NCBI GenBank assembly: GCA_024228555.1 | Contig: JAAETI010000330.1 | Span: 1-42,103 of the forward strand | Length of the DNA: 42,103 nt | Source: a bacterium | GTDB lineage: Bacteria > Actinomycetota > Acidimicrobiia > Spongiisociales > UBA5794 | Direction of reading: 5' to 3' | Part shown: one piece after another, positions 31,565-39,296 of the stretch | Position numbering within the stretch: the stretch's first letter is position 1 | Layout: the number at the start of each line of letters is the position of its first letter | Notes under the pieces: generated by a model | The model's input: the letters and a program-made list of their open reading frames with translations, nothing else | Told to the model about the DNA's origin: nothing | The model's database searches: none | Position numbers and translations under genes: made by a program

Positions 31565-32885
31565 ACGTGGTAGCTGGACCGAATTTCACCTCAACACGAG
31601 CGCCTCCCAACGCCGATTCCCCCAATTTGAGGCCGCCACCGGTCCGCTCGGCGGCGCGGAGAACGATATCAAGGCCAAGACCCGTCGAGCCGCCCCCGCT
31701 TTCGCCACGCTCGTGCGCACTGTCATGCTCGAACCCGGTGCCGCTGTCTTCGACCACCAAAATCACTTGTCCATCCTCGTCGCCGGGACGAGCCTCGATC
31801 CGGTAGCCGGTCCCCGGGTCAGTGTGCGAGAACACATTGCCGAGCAGAGTGTCGACAAGCGCCCCCAAGTCCTGACCGCTGATCGCAACCGGCAGCCTCC
31901 CGCCCGAAGTATGGACATCGACCGGGCGGTCTTGCTCATCGGCCAGCACTTTCCAGAATGTCGCACGGTGCCGCACAATGGCGCCCAGGTCGGCATGCTC
32001 TGGTCCCCTTTCGACAGCAGGGCGCCGTGCCTCTTGGATCATCCGGTCAACCGCCGCCTCCATCCGATTGATGTCCTCGACCAGGACCTTCGATGCCTCG
32101 CTGTCGCTGAGCGTTTCCGCCTGGAGCCGCAACGCTGTCAGCGGAGTACGGAGCCGGTGGGACAGATCAGCAACCGATTCTCTCTCCTCGGCGAGCAGCA
32201 GCCGTAGTCGTTCTGCAAGGAAGTTGAAGGCAACACCGACGTCGGCAATCTCATCGGGACCCGAAGGGACCACCCTCCGATCGAGATCTCCGCCGCCAAG
32301 CGCCAACGCCGCCTCCGACAGTTCAGCGACGGGTCGCACGACGGATCTGCCAAGTCGATCGGCAGCAACAACGGCAACGATAACTAGGAATACACCGAGA
32401 CCGGCGATCATGCCCCAGGCGACCCAGACACCCTCGGTGAGATCTGCCTCGGGCACGAACGCCCGCACCACGACGTCCACCCTCCGATCGGGAACGTCGG
32501 CCGACTCCAGTGGGACCAGCACCTCTGCCCCACCATCGGTGAAGGCGGTAAAGGCTCTCGCCTCGGAGAAGGCAACTTCGATGTTGTCGGTATTGAAGAC
32601 AGGAGCTCCGGCCAATTCGCCGTCGGCAAACAGGATTGTCACCGCATCGGCTCCAGAACCGAATACTTCAATAACGTCTTGGGCGGCGGCAAGGGAGACC
32701 TGGCCATCGTCTTCGGGCGTGGTATTGACGGCAAGTGCAGTGGCGATCGCCTGAGCGAGCGTTTCGGAACGAGATAGAGCCCTGTTCTGTGCTTGATTGC
32801 TCAACAACAGTGCCAACGGGATCATGAATGCAATCACCACCAGGGTGCTGATGGCAAGGGATAGGATCGCGACGCGTTGTCTCAT
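31563..32885 (-). CDS. HAMP-domain sensor histidine kinase (complete)
   Basis: A 440-residue membrane kinase. TM1 is about residues 8-28 and the sensor lies outside (about 30-150, acidic, no recognised fold). TM2 spans about 153-175, then HAMP (ADRLGRSVVRPVAELSEAA). The HisKA H-box is DLSHRLRTPLTALR with His243, the N-box is DTLLGNVFSHT, G1 is VEDSGTGF and G2 is STGLGLDIVLR. Its gene overlaps the response regulator as ATGA, so the two are one operon. It shares H-box, HAMP start and G2 wording with the partial kinase at the left edge. The signal is unknown, but the next-door divergent exported acidic protein may be part of its regulon. Confidence 0.95.
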   Translation of the reverse strand: MRQRVAILSLAISTLVVIAFMIPLALLLSNQAQNRALSRSETLAQAIATALAVNTTPEDDGQVSLAAAQDVIEVFGSGADAVTILFADGELAGAPVFNTDNIEVAFSEARAFTAFTDGGAEVLVPLESADVPDRRVDVVVRAFVPEADLTEGVWVAWGMIAGLGVFLVIVAVVAADRLGRSVVRPVAELSEAALALGGGDLDRRVVPSGPDEIADVGVAFNFLAERLRLLLAEERESVADLSHRLRTPLTALRLQAETLSDSEASKVLVEDINRMEAAVDRMIQEARRPAVERGPEHADLGAIVRHRATFWKVLADEQDRPVDVHTSGGRLPVAISGQDLGALVDTLLGNVFSHTDPGTGYRIEARPGDEDGQVILVVEDSGTGFEHDSAHERGESGGGSTGLGLDIVLRAAERTGGGLKLGESALGGARVEVKFGPATT

Positions 32886-33565
32886 TCTTCTGGAGCGACC
32901 AGCTTGACCCCGACACCGAACACAGTCTGCAAGTAGCGACTTTCCGCTGCTGACTCACCGAGTTTCTTGCGAAGCCACGAGATATGGACATCAACCGTCT
33001 TCTCGCTGCCGCCATACGGCTGCCGCCAGACCTCGGCAAGAAGCTCTCGCTTGGAGACGACCTCACCTAGGCGCTCCGCAAGGAATCGCAATACGTCAAA
33101 CTCCTTGGGACTCAGGTCGATCGGCTCTCCGTCGAGGCGCGCTTCACGGGCCGCAGCGTCAATCGCGAGATCTCCAACCATGAGAGGACCCTGCCGACCT
33201 TCGTTGCCGGTCCTGCGGAGAACCGCTCGCACTCTTGCTTCCAGCTGGTCAACCGAAAAGGGCTTGACCAGATAGTCATCAGCGCCGGCATCGAGAGTCC
33301 TAATCACATCTCGATCTTCGCTCCGTGCGGTGGCGACAATGATTGGGACTGCGCTGACTGCCCGGATCATTTTGAGCAGCTCGGTTCCGTCGAGATCGGG
33401 AAGCCCCATATCAAGGATGACGAGTTCCGGGGAGACGCGAACCACCGCCTGCAGACCCTCCATCGCGGTAGCCGTCGACTCGACGTCGTGCCCGCGGTCG
33501 GCGAGAACCCGCGCCACGAGTTCGCGAATCCGTTGTTCGTCTTCGATTATGACGACTGTTGCCAT
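32882..33565 (-). CDS. OmpR/PhoB-family response regulator
   Basis: A 227-residue DNA-binding regulator. The receiver domain has acidic residues E8-D9, phospho-acceptor Asp52 in LVILDMGLPD, the switch Thr in VATARS and Lys in LVKPFS. The C-terminal winged helix reads LSPKEFDVLRFLAERLGEVVSKRELLAEVW and TVDVHISWLRKKLGE. It should be phosphorylated by the kinase encoded next and bind direct repeats. ATG at 33565 has TAGGGT 6 nt upstream. It is divergent, across a 70-94-bp gap, from the exported acidic protein, a likely target. Confidence 0.96.
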   Translation of the reverse strand: MATVVIIEDEQRIRELVARVLADRGHDVESTATAMEGLQAVVRVSPELVILDMGLPDLDGTELLKMIRAVSAVPIIVATARSEDRDVIRTLDAGADDYLVKPFSVDQLEARVRAVLRRTGNEGRQGPLMVGDLAIDAAAREARLDGEPIDLSPKEFDVLRFLAERLGEVVSKRELLAEVWRQPYGGSEKTVDVHISWLRKKLGESAAESRYLQTVFGVGVKLVAPEE

Positions 33566-33571
33566 GAGGCA

Positions 33572-33599
33572 ACCCTAGGTCGATCTGCAGGAATCTCAA
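33572..33599 (-). promoter_or_regulatory. Promoter TTGAGA-N16-TAGGGT for the HK/RR operon (leaderless)
   Basis: On the minus strand TTGAGA is at 33599-33594 and TAGGGT at 33577-33572, ending 6 nt before the ATG. The -35 and -10 are both visible here, unlike most leaderless genes in the window. Confidence 0.65.
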
Positions 33600-33623
33600 G
33601 ACCTCCTTAGCAATTCCTTAATC

Positions 33624-33629
33624 TATTCT
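33624..33629 (+). promoter_or_regulatory. -10 box TATTCT for the acidic exported protein gene
   Basis: TATTCT ends 6 nt before a GTG at 33636, or gives a 24-nt leader with GAAGGGA before the ATG at 33660. Either start is possible. Confidence 0.5.
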
Positions 33630-33659
33630 TGGCAGGTGCAAAAGAAGGGAATAACCAGA

Positions 33660-34316
33660 ATGGCTCCAATGCGGCAGAGACTCCTTCTCGTCGCCGGATG
33701 GGCTGCAGCTGCCGTCGTGGCCAGTTTGGTCTCAACGGGCGCAGTAGCGGTGGCAGGTGGGCAGGTTACAGACCGGCCCCTCCGCCCTCTCTCGGCGCCA
33801 GAAGTTGCTGCTCTGGCCGAGGAATGCGGGACAACTGAACGAGCGCCTTGCCTCCGGCAGCTCGACAACTCGGTAGTCACGGCATCCACGGTCGAAGCAG
33901 CGCCGGATTTGAACTCAAGCCTCAATGGCGGCGAGGAAGGAGTCTCCCCACCTCTCGACGACTCTATTGTCGATCCTCCTTCAGAGGATCCCCTCGACCC
34001 CGGTGCTGTGTTGGACGAGAGTCTCTTCCCTCCAGAAGATGAAGCCATCGTGCCCGAACCCCGAGCTGAGGTCGTTGACCTGGTCGGCGGACGCGTGAGC
34101 GTGTCGGGAGCTGATGGGGTTGTCACCGTGATCTGGGCGATCCCGAAGCCGGGTTTTGCCTCACTGCCGCCCACGGGACCCGAGGTAGCAACCGACTCGG
34201 TGACAGTGCTGCTTTCCGATGGCTCCCATCAATCGGTGCTTGTCGCCATCTGGTCATCACAGGAAGGACTCGTGATCGAGACAAGCGAAGGTGGCGCCGG
34301 TCTCGTCGACTCCTAG
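33660..34316 (+). CDS. Exported acidic protein, function unknown
   Basis: A 218-residue protein I do not recognise (226 if GTG at 33636 is used). A signal peptide or anchor (about 3-35, LLLVAGWAAAAVVASLVSTGAVAVAGG) precedes a short Cys pair (EECGTTERAPCLRQ). An acidic, Asp/Pro/Ser-rich disordered stretch follows (about 80-140; DDSIVDPPSEDPLDPG), then a small beta-rich C-terminal region (GRVSVSGADGVVTVIWAIPKPG, TVLLSDGSHQSVLVAIWSS). It lies divergent from the second RR/HK pair, mirroring the acidic exported proteins beside the first kinase. It ends inside a CTAG that is also the stop of the convergent ABC-F gene. Confidence 0.78.
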   Translation: MAPMRQRLLLVAGWAAAAVVASLVSTGAVAVAGGQVTDRPLRPLSAPEVAALAEECGTTERAPCLRQLDNSVVTASTVEAAPDLNSSLNGGEEGVSPPLDDSIVDPPSEDPLDPGAVLDESLFPPEDEAIVPEPRAEVVDLVGGRVSVSGADGVVTVIWAIPKPGFASLPPTGPEVATDSVTVLLSDGSHQSVLVAIWSSQEGLVIETSEGGAGLVDS

Positions 34317-35911
34317 GCGAGAGCGATGAGTTCCAGCATCGACTCGTCAAAGAAGCCGGTTTCACCATCAGGCATCACGATCATTCGATCCGGCTGCAAC
34401 GATTCAACGAATTCGGTGTCATGGCTGACCAGCAGCAGGGTTCCGGTGTACTGCCGCAGCGCCCCCAACAGTGCTTTCTTTGCCTGGGGATCGAGGTTGT
34501 TGGTTGGCTCATCCAACAACAGAACGTTGTCGCGCTGCACCACCAGCTGGGCCAAAGCCAGCTTGGTCTTCTCGCCCCCCGACAGCGTGCCGGCGTCCTG
34601 GTCGATCTTGTCGGCAAGCAGGAAGTGGCCAAGGATCGTTCGTAGATCCCTGTCTGGGATCTGCGACACCTCACGCATGTGATCAAGAACGGTCTTGCCA
34701 GCCTTGATCTGTTCGTGTTCCTGGGCGTAGTAGCCAAGCGTGGCCTTGTGACCGATAGCAACGTCACCCATGTCGGCGATCTCGACCCCCGCCAGGATGC
34801 GCAACAGGGTCGTCTTGCCGGCACCGTTCAGACCCATGATGATCATGCGCTCGCCACGATCAACGTCAACATCGACGTCGACAAAGACCACATTGTGGTC
34901 AAACGCCTTGGCCAACCCGGATGCCTTGAGCGGGGTTCGACCCGATGGCTCTGGCTGCGGGAAACGGACCGCAATCTTGCGAGCTTTCCCGCCGACATCA
35001 ACACGCTTCACCTTCAGCTTCTCGACCCTGGTCTCCCATGAGCGAGCCCGCTTGGCCATCTTCTCCGTCGTCCCCTTGAAGCGGCGGATCCCTTCTTCCA
35101 GCCTGGCAATCTTCTCGTCTTGGTGCTTGCGCTCACGGCGGCGTTGCTCGCGGCGGCGGTCCTTCTCCTCGACGTAGAAGCTGTAGTTGCCCCGGTACGG
35201 CTCGAGATGGTGGTCATCAAGGGCCAGCACGGACGTGATCGACTTGTCGAGAAGGGGCAGGTCATGGCTAACCACCAGGAGACCGCCGACATAGTCGTCG
35301 AGAAACTCCATCAGCCACGCCTTGGCATCCAGGTCCAGGTGGTTGGTCGGCTCATCCAAGATCAGCACATCGGTTTCGGCGAAGAGAACTCGCGCCAGCT
35401 CCACACGGCGCCGCTGTCCCCCAGACATGGTGGCAACACGCTGAAACAGATCCTCACCTTTGATCCCCACCGATGCCGCAAAGCGTTTCGCTTCTGCCTT
35501 GGCCACATAGCCACCGCGTGCAGTGAACTCGTCGTCAAGACGGCTGAATCGGGCGATCAACCGGTCTCGTTCTTCACCGTCGGCTGCCTCCATCTTGATA
35601 CGGACCTTCTCCATCCGTCTCTCCAGAGTCCCGATATCGCGGGCAGTCAACACCCTCTCGAGGGCGTTCACCTGGTCGTCGATCAGCTCGGTGATCGCAG
35701 CCTCTTGAGAGAGATAGCCGACCACGCCGCTCCTGCGGATCGCTCCTTCGGCCTGCTCCAACTCACCGGCGAGAGTGCGCAGCAATGTGGTCTTGCCAGC
35801 ACCGTTTGGTCCGACGAGCCCAATCTTGTCGCCACCATGAATCGAGAACGAAGCCTCGCTGATCAGCGGGCGCGCTCCGGCCTCAATCGCCAAGTCTCTG
35901 ACAATTATCAC
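34313..35911 (-). CDS. ABC-F family ATPase
   Basis: A 532-residue soluble protein with two ABC domains. First: GPNGAGKTTLLRTL, MSGGQRRRVELARVL and VLILDEPTNHLDLDA. Second: GLNGAGKTTLLRILAG, LSGGEKTKLALAQL and VLLLDEPTNNLDPQA. The linker between is a charged coiled coil (about 240-310, EEKDRRREQRRRERKHQDEKIARLEEG). There are no membrane helices, so it is a translation-associated ABC-F factor acting at the ribosomal E site, and resistance by ribosome protection is possible. GTG at 35911 overlaps the upstream stop as GTGA, so it is coupled to the LLM gene. Which ABC-F subfamily is not clear. Confidence 0.93.
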   Translation of the reverse strand: MIIVRDLAIEAGARPLISEASFSIHGGDKIGLVGPNGAGKTTLLRTLAGELEQAEGAIRRSGVVGYLSQEAAITELIDDQVNALERVLTARDIGTLERRMEKVRIKMEAADGEERDRLIARFSRLDDEFTARGGYVAKAEAKRFAASVGIKGEDLFQRVATMSGGQRRRVELARVLFAETDVLILDEPTNHLDLDAKAWLMEFLDDYVGGLLVVSHDLPLLDKSITSVLALDDHHLEPYRGNYSFYVEEKDRRREQRRRERKHQDEKIARLEEGIRRFKGTTEKMAKRARSWETRVEKLKVKRVDVGGKARKIAVRFPQPEPSGRTPLKASGLAKAFDHNVVFVDVDVDVDRGERMIIMGLNGAGKTTLLRILAGVEIADMGDVAIGHKATLGYYAQEHEQIKAGKTVLDHMREVSQIPDRDLRTILGHFLLADKIDQDAGTLSGGEKTKLALAQLVVQRDNVLLLDEPTNNLDPQAKKALLGALRQYTGTLLLVSHDTEFVESLQPDRMIVMPDGETGFFDESMLELIALA

Positions 35912-37062
35912 TGTTCACCCAATCTGGCATTGGCCGAGCGGCGAACTCGGCGCAGAATGCTGAAGACCGCCCTGACGGAGTAGACGGCACTCCGTCGCGA
36001 GATTGCCGCCGAAGCTGGACCCAGCACAATGTGGCGGAGGCCGGCATCGACATAGTCCTCGAGGCTCTCTCTCACCACGTCGGGGGTCCCCCACAACATG
36101 TTGTCGGCAACGACGTCGACCGGCACTTTGGCGATGGCATCATCGATCTTCTGTACCGGATAGTCCGAAGGAATGAAGTCGACAAGGCCACGGAATTTGC
36201 GACCGAACGGATGCTCCTGACCGTTACGGAGCCACAGGGAAGCAGGAGCGAGGAGCGCCAGGAACCGCATGATCCTCGTGTCGAGGTACCGCCTGGCTTC
36301 TCGCTCTGACCGAGCCACCACTACCAGCAATTGAGCCGCGGGAACGATCAGTCGACCGTCACGGCCCGCGGTCTTCGCCGCATCTCGGATCTTGGCCAAT
36401 GACGTCGCATACTCGGCGGGCGGCATCGGTACCGTTGGGTACCAGCCGTCTCCGTAGCGACCGGTTAGTCGCAGCATGCGAGGCCCATGCGCCGCAATCC
36501 AAAGCTGTGGAGTCCGGTCAGGGGCCGGTGCCAGATCCATCATCGCCCGCTCGAATTGATAGAACTCGCCGTTGAAATCGAAGGGTCCTCTTGATTCGAA
36601 GCAGCGCCGTATGATCGGCAAGGCCTCCTCGAGCTGGGCAACAGGACGGGAAAACTCGATTCCGTAGGGGACGGTGTTCTCGCGCTCGCCTGCGCCAATC
36701 CCGAGAATCGGCGCACTCTTGGTCATATGTGACAGCGTCATGGCACTCTGGGCGAGCAACACGGGATGACGCCGGAGCGCTTCAGTCACTCCGACCCCAA
36801 TCTGCATAGGACCGGCTTTGTGCGTCAGATACCCAAGCAGAGCCTGGTAGTCGAAGTAGGCGTGGGGGGTGGATTCTGCGGATGCAGTCCAGGACATATC
36901 CCGGTTCCAGAGCTCTTGGGGGAACCAGCCCTGAAAATGATCGACCGTCCAGACGGCATCAAACCGTGCGGTACGTGCAGCGCGAGTTGCCAGCGCGATG
37001 CGACCCAGCGGAGGCTGGGTACCGACGCCGAGACCGATGGATACCTGTTGGGGGGAAAGCAC
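35908..37062 (-). CDS. LLM-class (probably F420-dependent) oxidoreductase
   Basis: A 384-residue TIM-barrel oxidoreductase of the luciferase-like family. GLGVGTQPPLGRIALATRAARTARFDAVWTVDHFQGW opens the barrel with the typical DH pair. IGVGVTEALRRHPVLLAQSAMTLSHMT and LGIGAGERENTVPYGI are the F420-pocket strands, and PQLWIAAHGPRMLRLTGRYGDGWYP is a hallmark. F420 rather than FMN is likely in actinobacteria. I prefer GTG at 37062, because TAGCCT ends exactly 6 nt upstream, over TTG at 37068, which would abut that box. The physiological substrate is unknown. The ABC-F gene is translationally coupled downstream. Confidence 0.88.
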   Translation of the reverse strand: MLSPQQVSIGLGVGTQPPLGRIALATRAARTARFDAVWTVDHFQGWFPQELWNRDMSWTASAESTPHAYFDYQALLGYLTHKAGPMQIGVGVTEALRRHPVLLAQSAMTLSHMTKSAPILGIGAGERENTVPYGIEFSRPVAQLEEALPIIRRCFESRGPFDFNGEFYQFERAMMDLAPAPDRTPQLWIAAHGPRMLRLTGRYGDGWYPTVPMPPAEYATSLAKIRDAAKTAGRDGRLIVPAAQLLVVVARSEREARRYLDTRIMRFLALLAPASLWLRNGQEHPFGRKFRGLVDFIPSDYPVQKIDDAIAKVPVDVVADNMLWGTPDVVRESLEDYVDAGLRHIVLGPASAAISRRSAVYSVRAVFSILRRVRRSANARLGEQ

Positions 37063-37068
37063 CGGCAA

Positions 37069-37074
37069 AGGCTA
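37069..37074 (-). promoter_or_regulatory. -10 box TAGCCT for the LLM/ABC-F operon (leaderless)
   Basis: TAGCCT on the minus strand ends 6 nt before GTG 37062. A second TAGCCT lies about 26 bp further upstream in the end of the GGDEF-EAL gene, so two overlapping sites are possible. Confidence 0.5.
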
Positions 37075-37097
37075 GCTCGTCGAGGCGCGGCCGAAGG

Positions 37098-38783
37098 CTA
37101 TCCGACGGACCGGACCCTTGCTTGTGGGTTGGCGGCTGGAGCCATGAATCCGAACCCTTTTTCGATAGCTCGCGGCAGCCGATCGGTCGCCAGCGGGCGT
37201 GACAGGTAGTAGCCCTGCACGAGATTGCAGCCGAATCCGCGTATCTTCTCGAGCTGCTCCCTGGTCTCGACACCTTCAGCGATCACTTCGAGCCGCAGCT
37301 TCTTCGCAAGAGCAACCATCGATTCGGAGACTGTTGCGGTATCGGCGTCTGTCACCGCATCACGCACGAACTCCCGATCGATCTTGATCGCGTCGATCGG
37401 GAAGCTCTTCAGGTAGCTGAGTGATGAGTACCCGGTTCCGAAGTCGTCGATGGCGATGGACACCCCGAGGGTGCGGAGCCGCTCCAGCGTGCGGTGTGCG
37501 ACTTCGGTGTCGTCGACGAGAGTGGTCTCGGTCAATTCCAGCTTCAGCCACGAAGCATCAAGCTTGGTGCGCTGCAGTGTCTGCTCGACGATGTCTGCCA
37601 GATTGCCACGTCGGAGTTGCCGGGGCGACACGTTGATCGACACCGCAAACTTCTCCAGCCCAGAGTCGTGCCAGGTCTTGAGTTGACGACACGCCTGATG
37701 CATGGCCCACACGCCCAGCGGCACGATCAAATCGGTTTGCTCCGCCAGTGCCACGAAACGCTCGGGGGGAACGATTCCCAACTCCGGATGCTCCCAACGC
37801 AACAACGCCTCGACACCGGCGACGTCACCGGTGTCGGTGTCGATCCACGGCTGATACACCAACCGAAGACCGTCCCCCGTAGCGACCGCCCGGCGCAGGC
37901 CATCGATCAGTCGGAGTCGATCCGAAGCGCTTTGTCGTAGCTGCGAGGTGAAGTACTGGTAGTTGTTCGATCCGGCTGCCTTTGCGGAGTACATAGCTAT
38001 GTCAGCGTCGCGGAGCAACGCCTGCGAGGTATCGCCATCGAGCGGGTACATCGCGATGCCAATCGAGGTCGTGACCCTCAGTTCCCGGCTGCCGACAAGG
38101 TATGGCTCCGCCACCGCATCGAGAATCTTCTCCGCCACCTGACCGGCATCCTCCAGTCGGGTGCCGTTCTCCAGAATCACGGTGAATTCGTCACCGCCGA
38201 TGCGAGCGACGCTGTCGGACTCCCGCACAGCACCAACGATCCGTTTGGCGACCTGCTTGAGCAATGCGTCGCCTGTGGCATGTCCGTAGTGATCGTTGAC
38301 AGTCTTGAAGTCGTCGAGGTCGAGGAACATAAGGGCAACCAGCTCTTCGGTACGCCGGGCCCTTGTGATTGCTCGCTGCAATCGATCACTGAACATGTAT
38401 CTGTTGATGAGACCGGTCAGCGGGTCGTAGCGAGCCAGATAGCTGAGCTTCTGCTGGTCTTCGGCTCGCTCGGTTTCGTGCTCGGCGACACTCTTTGCCC
38501 ATTCCTTGCGTACATCTCGGACCGCAGGGCGGAACAGTAGGAGTGCCTCGAGCACGATGAGGAGCAACATAACCAACAACAGAACCAGCTGGATGGAGCG
38601 GGGGCTTTCTGCCCTGGTGAGAGCCGAGGAGGTGAGAGTGGTCGAGACCACGGCGACGACCGCGATCACAGCTAGACCTATGACATATCGGCCTACCGGG
38701 CGTCGCCCCGGCTCAGTGTTGGCGGTGCTGCCCGACACCGGTTCTGCGACATTCCTCACGCTGGAATTGTTGTCTTGGGTCAA
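37098..38783 (-). CDS. Membrane GGDEF-EAL protein (cyclic-di-GMP synthase/phosphodiesterase)
   Basis: A 561-residue protein. Two helices (about 32-52 and 65-85) bracket only a short outside loop, so there is no large sensor. A short cytoplasmic helix leads to GGDEF (about 115-275): LTGLINRYMFSDRL, DLDDFKTVNDHYGHATGD and RIGGDEF (196-200), with the inhibitory site RESD five residues before it. EAL follows (about 290-540): EALLRWEHPE (325 on), NVSPRQL, LELTETTL, DDFGTGYSSLSYLK, KIDREFV, EGVET and QGYYLSRP. Both active sites look intact. TTG at 38783 is the only start after an in-frame stop; AGGAG is rather far upstream, and a GTG about 23 nt on is an alternative. Confidence 0.93.
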   Translation of the reverse strand: MTQDNNSSVRNVAEPVSGSTANTEPGRRPVGRYVIGLAVIAVVAVVSTTLTSSALTRAESPRSIQLVLLLVMLLLIVLEALLLFRPAVRDVRKEWAKSVAEHETERAEDQQKLSYLARYDPLTGLINRYMFSDRLQRAITRARRTEELVALMFLDLDDFKTVNDHYGHATGDALLKQVAKRIVGAVRESDSVARIGGDEFTVILENGTRLEDAGQVAEKILDAVAEPYLVGSRELRVTTSIGIAMYPLDGDTSQALLRDADIAMYSAKAAGSNNYQYFTSQLRQSASDRLRLIDGLRRAVATGDGLRLVYQPWIDTDTGDVAGVEALLRWEHPELGIVPPERFVALAEQTDLIVPLGVWAMHQACRQLKTWHDSGLEKFAVSINVSPRQLRRGNLADIVEQTLQRTKLDASWLKLELTETTLVDDTEVAHRTLERLRTLGVSIAIDDFGTGYSSLSYLKSFPIDAIKIDREFVRDAVTDADTATVSESMVALAKKLRLEVIAEGVETREQLEKIRGFGCNLVQGYYLSRPLATDRLPRAIEKGFGFMAPAANPQARVRSVG

Positions 38784-39039
38784 ATACGAGATGGGTTACT
38801 CCTGATGGGAAGGCGATATGTGCGCCAGACCGCGGAATCCTGCGCTAGAGAATATCATCACAACCCTCAAAAACTCGTAGGACGCACGACCTATTACAGA
38901 CAGTGTCTTGAAACCGTCGCAAGTCGGAAGACGGCCTACACCTCTACCGGCAACTGTGCGCAGAACCTCGAAAAGCTGACTGACGGCCGGGATCGCAGTC
39001 TCATCACCAACCTGCAGTTCACATCGTGAACTGCCAAGG
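38784..39039. other. Intergenic region without a gene
   Basis: About 255 bp between the GGDEF-EAL gene and the repeat next to tRNA-Leu. Short frames on both strands lack family features and ribosome-binding sites. A TATTCT on the minus strand near 38848 might be the GGDEF-EAL -10. I see no c-di-GMP riboswitch. Confidence 0.5.
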
Positions 39040-39077
39040 AACGCCGCAGGCATTCCCGAACGCCGCAGGCATTCCCG
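39040..39077 (-). repeat. Tandem 19-bp repeat, two hairpins directly at the tRNA-Leu 3' end
   Basis: Two identical 19-bp copies (39040-39058 and 39059-39077) end exactly where the tRNA ends. On the tRNA strand each copy contains GAATGCC-TGC-GGCGTTC, a seven-pair stem with one G-U pair and a three-base loop. It may act as a double terminator or a processing signal, or be a scar of integration next to the tRNA. Confidence 0.75.
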
Positions 39078-39162
39078 TGCCCGGAGCAGGACTCGAACCT
39101 GCACGCCCCTTAGGGGCAGCGGATTTTAAGTCCGCCGCGTCTACCGGTTTCGCCATCCGGGC
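39078..39162 (-). tRNA. tRNA-Leu (anticodon TAA)
   Basis: An 85-nt class II tRNA on the minus strand. The acceptor stem is GCCCGGA with TCCGGGC plus discriminator A. The D-arm contains GGCGAAACCGGTAGACG. The anticodon loop ACTTAAAAT gives TAA (reads UUA Leu). The long variable arm contains CCCCTAAGGGG, and the T-arm GCAGGTTCGAGTCCTGC. CCA is not encoded. It has its own promoter immediately upstream and a twin hairpin repeat immediately downstream. Confidence 0.97.
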
Positions 39163-39173
39163 TTGAGTGAGGC

Positions 39174-39202
39174 AGGCTAGGACTCCTTTTTCGACCGTCC
39201 AA
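39174..39202 (-). promoter_or_regulatory. tRNA-Leu promoter TTGGAC-N17-TAGCCT
   Basis: On the minus strand TTGGAC lies at 39202-39197 and TAGCCT at 39179-39174, with a 17-bp spacer, placing transcription start about 5 nt before the mature tRNA. This confirms TAGCCT as a genuine -10 type in this genome. Confidence 0.75.
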
Positions 39203-39254
39203 CTGCCGAGTATGGCGTGCTGCAGCGGGCTGGCTGAGAGTTACCCGGTTCGAG

Positions 39255-39260
39255 TATCCT
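39255..39260 (+). promoter_or_regulatory. -10 box TATCCT for the EF-G2 gene
   Basis: TATCCT would give a leader of about 30 nt carrying GAGGAG before GTG 39297. No convincing -35 was found. Confidence 0.4.
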
Positions 39261-39296
39261 CGTTGCTCACGTTCACCCGTCTACAGAGGAGTCCTT

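Noticed and set aside
38784-39039. Cyclic-di-GMP riboswitch before the GGDEF-EAL gene
   Set aside because: The conserved GEMM-type core could not be found on the minus strand.
38796-39104. 102-residue minus-strand frame crossing into tRNA-Leu
   Set aside because: It overlaps the tRNA and lacks a ribosome-binding site or domain.
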